Positions 1 through 9,921 of a stretch of 23,054 bases of DNA are shown in pieces. Where the stretch lies: contig NOWV01000413.1 of the NCBI GenBank assembly GCA_003344405.1, positions 1 through 23,054 on the forward strand. The letters are read 5' to 3'. The stretch comes from Trichoplax sp. H2 (lineage: Eukaryota > Placozoa > Uniplacotomia > Trichoplacea). Numbering within the stretch: the first letter of the stretch is position 1; each line of letters opens with the position of its first letter. Under the pieces are notes generated by a model, which was given only the letters and a program-made list of their open reading frames with translations, was not told where the DNA came from and searched no databases. A program made the position numbers and the translations under genes.

Positions 1-126
1 CAATTCACTTTTATGATAGTACAGTACTGTACTCTTCATTTGGAATATGAAATGATTTTCCGTACGAGTTAATTGAAGATGAAATGCAGTTCATTAATAT
101 TATCAGGTCAATTATGATAAGTTTAC

Positions 127-204
127 CTGTTGGTCCATCGCTGTCGTTTTCTTTTCAATGAGTTCCTGTAGGGATAGATTAGGTACGATTTCCACACATT
201 CCAT
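127..204 (-). CDS. Ornithine decarboxylase paralogue (ODC-B), first coding exon, partial gene
   Basis: This is the N-terminal exon of a second ornithine decarboxylase, which makes putrescine from ornithine in the cytosol. It encodes 26 residues, starting MECVEIVPNLSLQE and ending AMDQQ at a GT donor (CAG|GTAAAC) just left of position 127, in phase 0. The assignment comes from comparison with the complete ODC gene on the same strand at 2900-9371. That first exon has the same 26-codon length, the same phase-0 donor and a similar sequence (METVEILPDLTVHE...AMDEE). The remaining exons must lie left of the window. The ATG at 202-204 is chosen because it matches the paralogue's start; the frame is open upstream but without conservation. 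Seen directly: the frame, the donor and the similarity. Inferred: that a full ODC gene follows. An isolated exon left by a broken duplication is the alternative. Confidence 0.72.
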
Positions 205-1080
205 CCTGATGGCGTTATTGAATTGAATAGATGAGCTACACGTGTCAAAGTCTACGAAAAGATGGATTGATAGTGTGTCAATTGAAGAGAAATAAATATT
301 CACGACCTTCATGGACTGTATGCTATTCACGACTATTCTTCTCCTTCAATTCATTAAGATCAAGGTTACAATCTTTAGTAGAATTATGATTAAGTCAGCG
401 TAGGATTACTATACTGTACAAGTCATGCCTACAATTTTGAAGTTAATGTTGAGACTGGACGACGTTTGAAAGTGAATCCGTCAGCCACTAAGGCCACTTG
501 CAAAGAGTGGAAAATGGACGATAATACTGTTGAATTCTTTGCAACTATACGACTCGTCACTGCCGTTAATTGTAATTCTTGATGGCCTGGAAATCGATCA
601 ATCTCGTCTACTATTGGAATTTTTGCTATACTGTTCAAGCGCCGCCTGTACAGACTTTCAAGCCAACCACCAACAGAATAAATGATTCTACTTCAATTGG
701 AGAATGATGACTAGCTTGCAACGATGAGCTCAACGCCAAGGTAAACTGCCGGTATTGGATATTACGGCCAAAACCCGGTATTGGGCCAATACGCGTATAT
801 AGCCTGCCTATCGCCAACGACTACAGTGCCAACTGTTCCCACACCAACAATGAAATTCAGTACCAATGTACTGTACACTGTAGCCCCATTTGGCTTGGAC
901 GCTACTGTCGATTGGATACAAAGACTGACATAGATTTGCAGCTTCTTCTCCCGCACTGATGCAATACACAGTACAAAGTACTGTCGTCATGCAATAGTGG
1001 AACAGTAATCTCAACGCCCTCAGGTGGGCATGTGGCGCAATAATCATCATCCAGCGATTCAAGATGTCCACTACTTAGAT
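205..1080. promoter_or_regulatory. Upstream region of ODC-B (leader/promoter zone), no gene recognised
   Basis: This is 876 bases behind the ODC-B start. It should hold the minus-strand leader and promoter, but I cannot place a TATA box or start site with confidence. Two copies of the octamer TACTGTAC occur here (412-419 and 869-876); a perfect 14-bp palindrome containing it twice, GTACAGTACTGTAC, lies at 19-32 inside the first ODC-B intron. Minus-strand open frames at 429-638, 808-1071 and 902-1102 are short and overlap one another. The 808-1071 frame is cysteine-rich and carries CWCGNS, which resembles the end of a WSC carbohydrate-binding motif, but I see no splice structure around it. Confidence 0.35.
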
Positions 1081-2450
1081 CATAATTAGTGGATTGATTC
1101 ATTCATACTGCAGTCTATTTGTACAATCAACGGCTTCGATGATCATCTATCCCAGTAGTACGTAAGAAGAAGAAAAGAGCTTGAGTAGAAGAGAAATTAT
1201 ATCCTAATTAGTGGATTGATTCATTCATACTGCAGTCTATGTGTATAATCAACGGCTTCGATGATCATCTATCCCAGTAGTATGTAAGAAGAAAAGAATT
1301 TGAGTAGAAGAGAAATTATATCCTAATCAGTGGATTGATTCATTCATGCTGCAGTCTATAGGATTCATTCATACTGCAGTCTATGTGTACAATCAACGGC
1401 TTCGATGATCATCTATCCTAGTAGTATGTAAGAAGAAGAAAAGAGTTTGAGTAGAAGAGAAATTATATCCTAATTAGTGGATTGATTCATTCATCCTGCA
1501 GTTTATGTAAATAATCAACGGATTCGATGATCATCTATCCCAGTAGTACGTAAGAAGAAGAAAAGAGTTTGAGTAGAAGAGAAATTATATCCTAATTATT
1601 GGATTGATTGATTCATACTGCAGTCTATACGATTGATTCATACTGCAGTCTATGTGTATAATCAACGGCTTCGATGATCATCTATCCCAGTAGTATGTAA
1701 GAAGAAAGAGTTTGAGTAGAAGAGAAATTATATCCTAATTAGTGGATTGATTCATTCATGCTGCAGTCTATAGGATTCATTCATACTGCAGTCTATGTGT
1801 ACAATCAACGGCTTCGATGATCATCTATCCCAGTAGTATGTAAGAAGAAGAAAAGAGTTTGAGTAGAAGAGAAATTATATCCTAATTAGTGGATTGATTC
1901 ATTCATCCTGCAGTTTATGTGTACAATCTATGGCTTCGATGATCATCTATCCCAGTCAGTATGCAACAAGTAGAAAAGAGTTTGGAGAGAAATGTATCTC
2001 AGAACATACATGTACTGTAAGATTCATACTGAAATCCATGCTTACAATCTATGACTTCGATGATCATCTATCACAGTGAGAAGAAGAAAAGAATTTGGGT
2101 AGAAGAGAAATGTATCTGAGAACATATGTGTACTGTAAGATTCATACTGAAGTCTACGCGTACAATCAATGGCTTCGATGACCATCTATCACTGTCAGTA
2201 AATAAGAAGAAGAAAAGAATTTGGGTAGAAGAGAAATGTATCACAGAACATACATGTACAGTACTGTAAAATTCACACTGTAGTCTGTGCGTACAAAGAA
2301 TGGCTTCGATGGCCATCTATCACAGTGAGTAAATAAGAAGAAGAAAAGAGTTTGAGTAGAAGAGAAATGTATCTAACAACATACTATAGGATTCATACTG
2401 CTGTCTATGCGTGCAATCAATAGCTTCGATGATCATCTATCACAGTCAGT
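1081..2450. repeat. Eleven-unit tandem repeat, about 122 bp per unit
   Basis: A conserved core, CTTCGATGATCATCTATC, recurs near 1134, 1256, 1400, 1522, 1669, 1812, 1934, 2055, 2173, 2304 and 2424. The spacings are 118-131 bp, or 143-147 bp in units carrying a ~25-bp internal duplication of the segment ending CTGCAGTCTAT. The core contains the 10-bp perfect palindrome GATGATCATC. Two subfamilies are visible. Units 1-7 join through ATTATATCCTAATTAGTGG, and units 8-11 through a segment with GTATCTCAGAACATAC. Each unit also has a purine-rich tract, GTAAGAAGAAGAAAAGAG. The array lies between ODC-B's upstream region and the 3' end of ODC-A. Open frames inside it (for example 1894-2079 and 2071-2316) are a by-product of the repeat. 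Unit lengths are too long and there are no spacers, so it is not a CRISPR array. It is best called a minisatellite. Confidence 0.93.
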
Positions 2451-2899
2451 AATCACAAAGATGATCTACAAAATACAATTAACAATCAATCCATATTGCA
2501 TTGCTGCTTTATCCGTTTTCGGACAGTAGTCATTCCAGGAATATCATTATAAAAATGTGAGATACTATAAATATTCCATATTTATTGGTGTGTTATCTGG
2601 GCTTATATCATTGACAGTATTATCAACAGCGATGAGTAAAAAATAGTGTAGTTTACTGAATCTATTGCGAATTAAGTAAAAAGGGACGCAAACTCAGCCA
2701 TAAAGGCAAAATAAGAGTATTAACTAAAGCGATTCGTTATCTTATAATTTAATTAGTGATCAAGTTAAAAGGTAGATTAACTTTTCCTTGAATTTCGTTC
2801 CTAGAAATGAAATTTTAAACCTTATTAATTCAAGGTATTTATTAATGCAGGTGTTTGTCATTGGAGAGATGAGTAGTAGTAGCATCATGCTAATGGACC
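2451..2899. other. Downstream flank of ODC-A, no gene seen
   Basis: This is AT-rich non-coding DNA between the tandem array and the ODC-A stop codon. Its right part is the expected 3' untranslated region of ODC-A, ending near the AATAAA at 2838-2843. I see no coding exon or repeat in the rest. Confidence 0.5.
2838..2843 (-). terminator. Polyadenylation signal AATAAA for ODC-A
   Basis: The minus strand reads AATAAA about 57 bases beyond the ODC-A stop codon (2900-2902). The hexamer and spacing suit a short 3' untranslated region. Single hexamers are common in AT-rich DNA, so this is a position-based call. Confidence 0.5.
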
Positions 2900-5800
2900 T
2901 TACCATAACTGCTCTTGAATGTAATAGTAACATTTTGGCTTCTTGAATGAATTAAATTTGGATGCCAGGCTTAATGAATAAGCTCCAGTTTCTGTAAATC
3001 CAATAAGGTCAAGTACATATAGGCATAATATGAGAAAATAATGGCAAAATTAGTCACTAATAATCACCAAAACCTTTGTAGGACATGACATAAAAGCATT
3101 CTTGATAAACCTTCAGTACGGGTATAGATTGTAGATATCGTTTGATAGTACAGGATTTTTAACAGTTATTTACCTTCGAAATATACCCAGTCACCAGCGT
3201 TAAGCTGAATTTATAATTTCAAATGGCGATAGATAACGAATATATAGGTATTAGAAGATATCGTTTACGACGCGTTAGTCACAATCTGTTCCTTTTGAAG
3301 CTAGGTCATAAGTATAATTTTATTGTATATACGAGTCTGTTATGCTACTAAAAACTTCAGTACCTTTGGTAGTAAACATTCTTTCATTAAACAATCTAAG
3401 GAATCACATGTCTGACCAAATAAAACCGCAGTTTCTTCGCCATGAGTATTACTTTTGACCGGTTTTAAAGTAATTAGGGCATGATCAATTGGGAGAATAT
3501 TAAGGCACCCATAAACGCTATCGTTAACGTAGTATAACACTTTCTAAAAGTAGTTATTTATTAAAAGTGTTAAATAGAACCATCGATTTTAATAAATTGC
3601 GCTATAAGTTTTTGAATCAATCACTTGTAGTTAAGAGAGTTTGAGCAAATATAAATCGTTACGATAGAAATATTACCTCAAAATCGTTTGTATTCTTATA
3701 AAGATGTGCATTTTCTGTTTTAAGAAGAGTTTTAAATATACATTACTGGAAGGATAGCTTAAGAATGTAATCATACAACAATTAACACAATACCGACGGC
3801 TGGTCTAACGTAGCAATATATTATCTTTACCATGCTCAAAATCAAACAGATCGCCATTTCCTTTTCGAACAACTCTTCTGCCAATTACGTTAAGAACTAA
3901 AGTACATGCTCTCGTTGCAAAATAGCGGCCTAAGGAATATTTAAAACGAAAATGTAAGCTGTAGTTGGCTAAAGTTCACTTGTAAGAAGCAACAAAGCGT
4001 TACACCCTTGCATGGAATATACTGTACAGTATATAAGTGAAAACAGCTGAATCAATAAACAAACTACCAAACCTCTTGTTGGCATCCTCGTTTTACTAAG
4101 ACCATCTAAGTACACTATGAGTATATTGTAGTTACGGTATACGTAATACCGTAGTATACTGTAGCTGTAATGTGCTATTAAATTATAAGAGATTACAGTG
4201 ACAGCATCTAATGAACACGATTACGACAATAAATTACAATTCATGAATAACGTTACAACCTAAACATTGTAATCATAAATTTAGTTCGCTTATTTAATAT
4301 CAAGATTATTTAAATATCATAGCACTATTTTAATTGCTTAATGTGATAACTATATCGCAATATAGAATTTTAACGCGTACTGAGAATATACTAATCAAGC
4401 TATATCATAGCCGTAAATTTTATCTTTTATCACTTAATTGTTCTGTAGAAATGTTGAATAATAAGCAACCAAAGTTACCGTACGTACTCAAATGCATTAC
4501 ACAATGGATCAAAAATTAGCGCATTATATAGAATTAAGGAACTATGTGCTATATTATAAACTAATAACCTGGTTCAGCAATAATTCTAACACCCAACTCC
4601 GGAGGGAAATATTTCTGTAATGCTTTACTAATAACTGCAGCTGCCTAAAATTTGGAAACGCATATTTGTAATTTAGAATTTCTCACATTGTAAAGTCAAA
4701 TAAAAAATCTGTTAATCGATGCTATATTAAATTTTATATACTTAACCTTCGCAAAGGTCGTTTCTAGGGCTGAAAAAGCTGTAAAACCTCCGCCAATATC
4801 AAGTAAATTAAAATGGTAGCCAAATTTCTCCTGAAAATGGATTACATAAAAAAGGCAATAGGAAGCTATTAATATTATAGCATTAAAGTTACCTCATCTA
4901 AGAGATACTACTTAACTAACAGCTAATTTAAATATTTGCTTAGACGTTATTATTCCTTTTTCATAGGCAATCGGAGTAAGGCAATCGCTTCCCACGTGAA
5001 AACTACATTAAATAAAGTCTGGATTTAATATTTCCCTTATCATAATAAAATAATTTATCTTTAACAGGAATATTTTCCCGCTACACTTACCTTACACCCA
5101 CAACATTCAATTTTAAAGATTGAGCTACTTCAAGTAAATGGGCTACATCGGCTTTAGCTGCTCCAAATTTTATACCAAGCTAATTACGTGTAGTGAATGT
5201 ACAGGTTCTTACAAATTTTATTTAGTGCTTTCGTTCCCTACTTTTATCTATTAGTACAACAAAATAGAAAAGTTTTCATTTTGTAATTAAAGTGGGTTGA
5301 GTACCTGAAACCTGCTTTCGCATACTTCCATATCTGGGCATATCCTTATGGCCAGTCTAGAGTAAATTCATTTGATAATAACTTTACAGTTATTTGCTAA
5401 ACTAAATATTGCTATCAAGTTAATGACTATAAATTAATTGCTTTTGTCGCTATAGTAGAGAATTAACAAACAAATCCGACCATTTTCATGAATGGCGCGT
5501 AGTCATCTTAACCAATTTCCTTACTTTGCGTCTGGATGATATTTTTTGATTTTATATAGTTCATCTTCATTGTCAAACACCGTAAGATTGACATTTTTCT
5601 CCTTTGCAAACCTGATAATCGATAAAATAAGCACATACCCAATGATCTACTACCGCATGATGATTATCTAGCGTAATATATTTTGCATGATTGCAAAGAA
5701 CGTCAGATAACCACAGTACACATCCAACAGCAATTTAGCTCGAGCTTCACTCAGTTACCTAAGATGAGATATTGCTTTAATAGTGTTTGCGTATATAATT

Positions 5801-8800
5801 CTATCTGGATTAACACCTGCATTGATTATCGATTGTATTTCACCCTACAAGTATTATGAAGAATAAAAAATATGGCCATGTAAAGAACTATAAATTTATA
5901 TTAGGCAAAAAAATATAATCCATCCTAATCTATAACAAATGGACGTTTATTACAAATTTCAAGAATGCATATACATTACACTACCGAAATTAGATTAAGT
6001 ACGTAGTATCATAAACTTTTTAGTTATCATGTATATTATCGATCGATATTTTAACTGAAAATTATAATTTTATTAATTTCCCTAAATTTGATAAACTATC
6101 TATTAAGAATTAATCATTACATTGCTTGTATACCTACCAAGCTTGCACAGTCGAAGCTAACTCCTAAGTTTATTAAAGTGCGTAACAGGACGGGATCATT
6201 ATTGCATTTCATAGCTTGAAGGTAATTGTATTTCGATAGCACAGATAANNNNNNNNNNNNNNNNNNNNTTTAACTGAAAATTATAATTTTATTAATTTCC
6301 CTAAGTTTGATAAACTATCTATTAAGAATTAATCATTACATTGCTTGTATACCTACCAAGCTTGCACAGTCGAAGCTAACTCCTAAGTTTATTAAAGTGC
6401 GTAACAGGACGGGATCATTATTGCATTTCATAGCTTGAAGGTAATTGTATTTCGATAGCACAGATAATAGTAAGTGCATTAGTGGTGATCAGTTTGAGTT
6501 TCGCTCTGCTTATTATTATACTACAAATCAGGAAGTACAAAAGCTGCCGCAATACACTTAAGTTATAGTGAATTATAGATAACACACGTATGACCATTTC
6601 ATTTACGATATAAATTGCACTTACCATAGAAAATCTCAACATTACGGAGTCGCATTTTCCACTGATGTATTATAACCATTGATCAGGAAGATAATAAATA
6701 CAGCATTATCAAAGAGGGAAAATCATTATTTTAGCTTTACTTTCGCTGATTTCTTCAGTCCTGGTATATTAATATTCCATTGCATTCTACATTAAATATT
6801 TACTATTTATCTAATATCTATTATGTAAGCCTAATTATGACTGGATGAATATTGGCCAAAGATTATTACCTCCTGATATCGTTCGATAATATCGCCGACG
6901 TTAATTAGCATGAATGGATCATCCCTAAACTAATACAATAATTACGCAAACATAAAGTTTTACAGCTTCATTCGCAAGTCTAATACACAAGTTAATTACA
7001 TATATCAGGGCCAATTATCGCAATACTTTCTTTATTCTAAGCTCACAATTGAAATATATAATATAAGACGCTGACTTAAAAAGCGAGATGAGTCCTTAGT
7101 TACTGCAAACAGTGGAAAACTTTTGTGAAATCTTCTTAATTAAGAGTTCTTGTCAATTGATAACATTGATTATCGATGTGAGTAAGTAGGACAGCTTAAA
7201 TTGTTGGTGAAGTGCCGATGACCTGAGTCGATCAAGCTATTACTACGACGCGAGCTTCGCAATTTGTCTATATGAATCAGATTATTGGTGTAAATTATCA
7301 ATAAATTAATAGCTACTTGAACCGATTAAGCTGCAATATCGTAAAACCAGTTAGGAAAGCTAAGCATGATTTGTCGATGTGGCCTTAGATAGCTATAGTA
7401 TTATCAATAAATGAAATGTTAATGACCTAAGCTAATCAGCTTACGGCATTCATGAGAAACTACACGATTTGTGCTTGTGAATCGGATTCCAGGCATAAAT
7501 TGTCAATAAAATATTAACCACCTGATCGATTAAAGTAAAGCATTGCTAAGCTAGTTGGATATACTGCATGGGTGTTACTTATACACGATTTATTGATGTG
7601 ACTAGTATAAACAGTCAATGAAGTGCCAATAAGCTATGTAAATCAGGCTATCGTAATAATAAAAGCTGCATAAGTTGTCCGCGTGAGCGGGATTATTCGT
7701 ATGAATTGTGAATGAAACGCTTACTACCTGATCCGATTAAGCTACAGTATTGTTAAACTAGTTAGAAAATACATGATTAGTCGATATGAACGGGATGATT
7801 AGTGTAAACAGTCCATGAAATGATAATCATCTGAGCTAATCAAGCTGTAGTAATGATACAAACTACATGATTAACATGATTAATCCATGTGAGCGGAATT
7901 ACTCGTATGAATTGTTAGTAAAATTCGTCGCCATCCGATTTAACTAAGCTACAATTTTGATAAACTAGTAAAGATGTAGGAACTACTCAGCATGATTATT
8001 CGATATGAGCGATATGAAAGAAGTTACTAGCATGAGTTATCAATAAAATATGAAGTACTTGATGCAATTAAGCTACAGTATCATTAAAATAATTAGAACA
8101 GGTATGCATGATTTGTCGATGTAAATGGGATAAATAGTCAATAAGTATTATTGATCTAAGGCTAAACTACATGGTTTATCTATGAAAGTGGAATTAGTCG
8201 CATGAGCTGTTAATGAAATACGACTACCTGATCCACTTATGATGCAGTATTGTTAAACTAGTAAGGATAGATATGCATGATTTATTGATATGTAGCTTTT
8301 AGGTAGCATTTTCCAGTATAAAATAACTACGTATTTTATCTATGAGAGTGGAATTGGTCACATGAGTAGTTACTAAAATATGAGCCACCTGATTCAGTTA
8401 TGCTACAGTATTGCTAAACTAGTTCTGATCGGTAGGTATGATTTGGTGATAGGCAGTTGTTAGGTAGCAAGTTCACATGTAATATAACTAAATTTTTTTA
8501 TCTATGAGAGTGGAATTATTCGCATGAGTTGTTATTGAAATATGAAGCACCTAATCTAATTGTGCTGCAGTATTCTTAAACTAGTTAGGATAGCTATGCT
8601 TAACTTGTCGATTTGAGTAGGATTACTCACATGATTTCTCAATGAAATATCAATGGTCTGAGCTATTGAAGCTACATTAACCAAGTAAATGGGATTACTG
8701 GTCCATATTTTCAATGGAAAATATTGATGTCTCGAGCTAATTCAGCCGCAGTTATGTTACAAAGTGGCATAATACGTGAATAAGCATAGTGAGTTGTTTA

Positions 8801-9371
8801 CCAGGTAAGTCATCAATACAAGTGTTTGATGGTTGATGCACTACAGGATTTCATGCTTGCAGATATAGTAAACACTTAGGCTTGGGTAAAAATGGTATAA
8901 CGACCACAATAAATTCTTTATCTTATTCTAAACAAGAACATATACAGGCAATTGATCTGGCTATCTGATTCTTGGAAGGATAAATTGTTCGTATGGAATT
9001 ACATTTCAAGTACGCTTGATCTATAAAGTTGTCACCGTTTTCCATTTATCATAGTATTCAAAAACAAAGTTGATTTAGTGCAGTCAAGCTACCAAGTCTA
9101 GCGTAATGAACTACCGCTATCCTATACAGTTACTTGGTACTGTTTTCAGCGAGTAAATCTTAAATTAAGACTTAGTCTACTCTGAAAACTCTGTTGATGC
9201 CCATTATGAAATCTTGATAAAGAAGTACTTGGACTACCAGTAATCCTTGAGAAATATAACACAATAGTGTTCGCTCAGCTACGATCATTTTACCTCTTCA
9301 TCCATGGCTTTGGTTTTCCTACTAACTATTTCATGCACCGTTAAATCAGGTAAAATTTCGACTGTTTCCAT
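2900..9371 (-). CDS. ODC1: Ornithine decarboxylase (ODC-A), complete, 16 coding exons
   Basis: Decarboxylates ornithine to putrescine, using pyridoxal phosphate, in the cytosol as a homodimer. Coding exons in order: 9294-9371, 6870-6929, 6625-6661, 6357-6433, 5759-5844, 5525-5611, 5305-5356, 5091-5179, 4921-5002, 4747-4830, 4569-4644, 3831-3929, 3677-3714, 3364-3543, 3174-3204, 2900-2991. All junctions are GT-AG, phases agree throughout, and the total is 1248 nt (415 aa). Seen along the protein: AMKCN (PLP lysine), FDCAS, LAIRIC, SFHVGSDC (His stacking on PLP), LDIGGGF, AEPGRYF, YYVNDSVYG, IDHA, GQTCDSLD (catalytic Cys and substrate Asp), GAYS. These argue for an active decarboxylase rather than an antizyme inhibitor. 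The Tyr usually before the DHA aspartate is Ile. The protein stops at YYYIQEQLW, about 45 residues short of vertebrate ODC, so the PEST tail is absent. One exon is duplicated at an assembly gap. Confidence 0.92.
6050..6248. repeat. First copy of a 199-bp duplication flanking an assembly gap
   Basis: Identical to 6269-6467 except for one base (A at 6086, G at 6305). It includes a second copy of the ODC-A exon with the PLP lysine (6138-6214, matching 6357-6433). The copy ends exactly at the run of Ns. This looks like two contig ends that overlap but were not merged, with one allelic difference, so the gene should be read as having one such exon. Confidence 0.9.
6249..6268. other. Assembly gap, 20 N
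   Basis: A run of 20 undetermined bases inside an ODC-A intron. The same 199 bases end before it and begin after it, so the gap is probably not real missing sequence. Confidence 0.98.
6269..6467. repeat. Second copy of the 199-bp duplication flanking the gap
   Basis: Starts exactly after the Ns and repeats 6050-6248 with one substitution. The exon copy at 6357-6433 is the one used in the ODC-A model because it is continuous with the upstream exon at 6625-6661. Confidence 0.9.
7150..8770. repeat. Degenerate ~205-bp tandem repeat inside ODC-A intron 1
   Basis: The 2.36-kb first intron (6930-9293) is filled mainly by diverged repeats. One half-unit reads roughly CCTGATCCGATTAAGCTACA then GTATTGTTAAACTAGTTAGGA. 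It recurs near 7317, 7521, 7728, 7931, 8056, 8227, 8388 and 8550, at ~205 bp spacing at first and ~160 bp later. The alternate half-unit, roughly ACCTGAGCTAATCAAGCT, recurs near 7217, 7420, 7628, 7826, 8652 and 8726. The phrases TGATTTGTCGATGTGAG and TCAATGAAATAT recur between them. So the basic period is near 100 bp, organised as two-part units. It has no similarity that I can see to the array at 1081-2450. No coding potential is visible. Confidence 0.8.
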
Positions 9372-9921
9372 CTTGTATAAAATTTCTAACAAAATATCCT
9401 GAAATGCAAGTCTTGGCGATTGATGGAGTAATGTCTGCAAGTGTGCTATCGATTCGACAGGAAAGAAGCCGTCTACCAGTTGCAATCTTATCGTTACCTA
9501 CATAAAAACATGATGCAGATGTTGTCATTGATATCATTCCATGATTGCAAATGTGCATAAAACATACAGAAGGGTCGTTAATTTTGCTTAGACTTTTCTA
9601 CTCTGGATCAAGATGGAGGAGCAACCGATGTTGATTTCCTGTTTCTGTGTTGGCATTTGACCAGAGATTCTTCCAGCAGAGGTCAGTCCATCGACGTAAC
9701 CATGGTAAGCAAACTACTGCAGTGTACAGTGTACAGTATGAACACGATTGTACTGTACACTGTACAGGACGGGACTGTAGTAGTCGATGCTATCGCGGTT
9801 GCGCACTCAGTACGACTCTCAGGTCTTACTGCGCATGTCTTTCAGCACAATACTCAGTTAGGCTCGCGTTTACTCGCTTCCTTGTTAATAACTTGATTAA
9901 TTGGTCGATCGAAAAGGTTTG
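9372..9921. promoter_or_regulatory. Divergent promoter region between ODC-A and MED7
   Basis: The ODC-A start (9371, minus) and the MED7 start (9922, plus) are only 550 bp apart and point away from each other, so both leaders and promoters must lie here unless an upstream leader exon is used. An AG at 9401-9402 on the minus strand, after a pyrimidine-rich run (CTTGCATTTCAG), could be the acceptor of an ODC-A leader intron. The region contains the 16-bp inverted repeat at 9723-9766 and two TACTGTAC octamers within it. No clear TATA box was seen. Plus-strand frames at 9647-9922 and 9657-9896 overlap in different phases and match nothing I recognise. Confidence 0.6.
9723..9766. repeat. Perfect 16-bp inverted repeat with 12-base loop
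   Basis: The arms TGTACAGTGTACAGTA (9723-9738) and TACTGTACACTGTACA (9751-9766) are exact reverse complements around a 12-base spacer. It sits about 155 bp before the MED7 start and 350 bp behind the ODC-A start. Each arm is itself built of TGTACAGT-like steps. It could form a cruciform in DNA, a hairpin in a MED7 leader RNA, or a paired binding site. Confidence 0.85.

Noticed and set aside
1894-2316. Open frames inside the tandem array as small genes
   Set aside because: They follow the repeat period and repeat their own sequence (the FYSTVHVCSVIHFSSTQILFFF-type residues recur), so they are by-products of the array.
1081-2450. CRISPR array
   Set aside because: The repeat unit is ~122 bp without unique spacers, and the setting is an intron-bearing animal genome.
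4334-4519. 61-codon plus-strand frame
   Set aside because: Lies in an ODC-A intron on the opposite strand with no recognisable content.
4831-4920. In-frame TAA at 4912-4914 as a broken ODC, or a 19-nt micro-intron at this place
   Set aside because: A normal GT donor right after GCT (4921) joins to the next exon in phase 0 with gap-free agreement to vertebrate ODC, so the stop is intronic and no micro-intron is needed.
6418-6642. 74-codon minus-strand frame as a gene
   Set aside because: It overlaps the true ODC-A exons (6357-6433 and 6625-6661) in another frame and reads through the intron between them.
2900-9371. ODC-A as an antizyme inhibitor
   Set aside because: The PLP lysine, the GGG loop, the catalytic Cys in GQTCDSLD and the substrate Asp residues are all kept, whereas antizyme inhibitors have lost catalytic residues.
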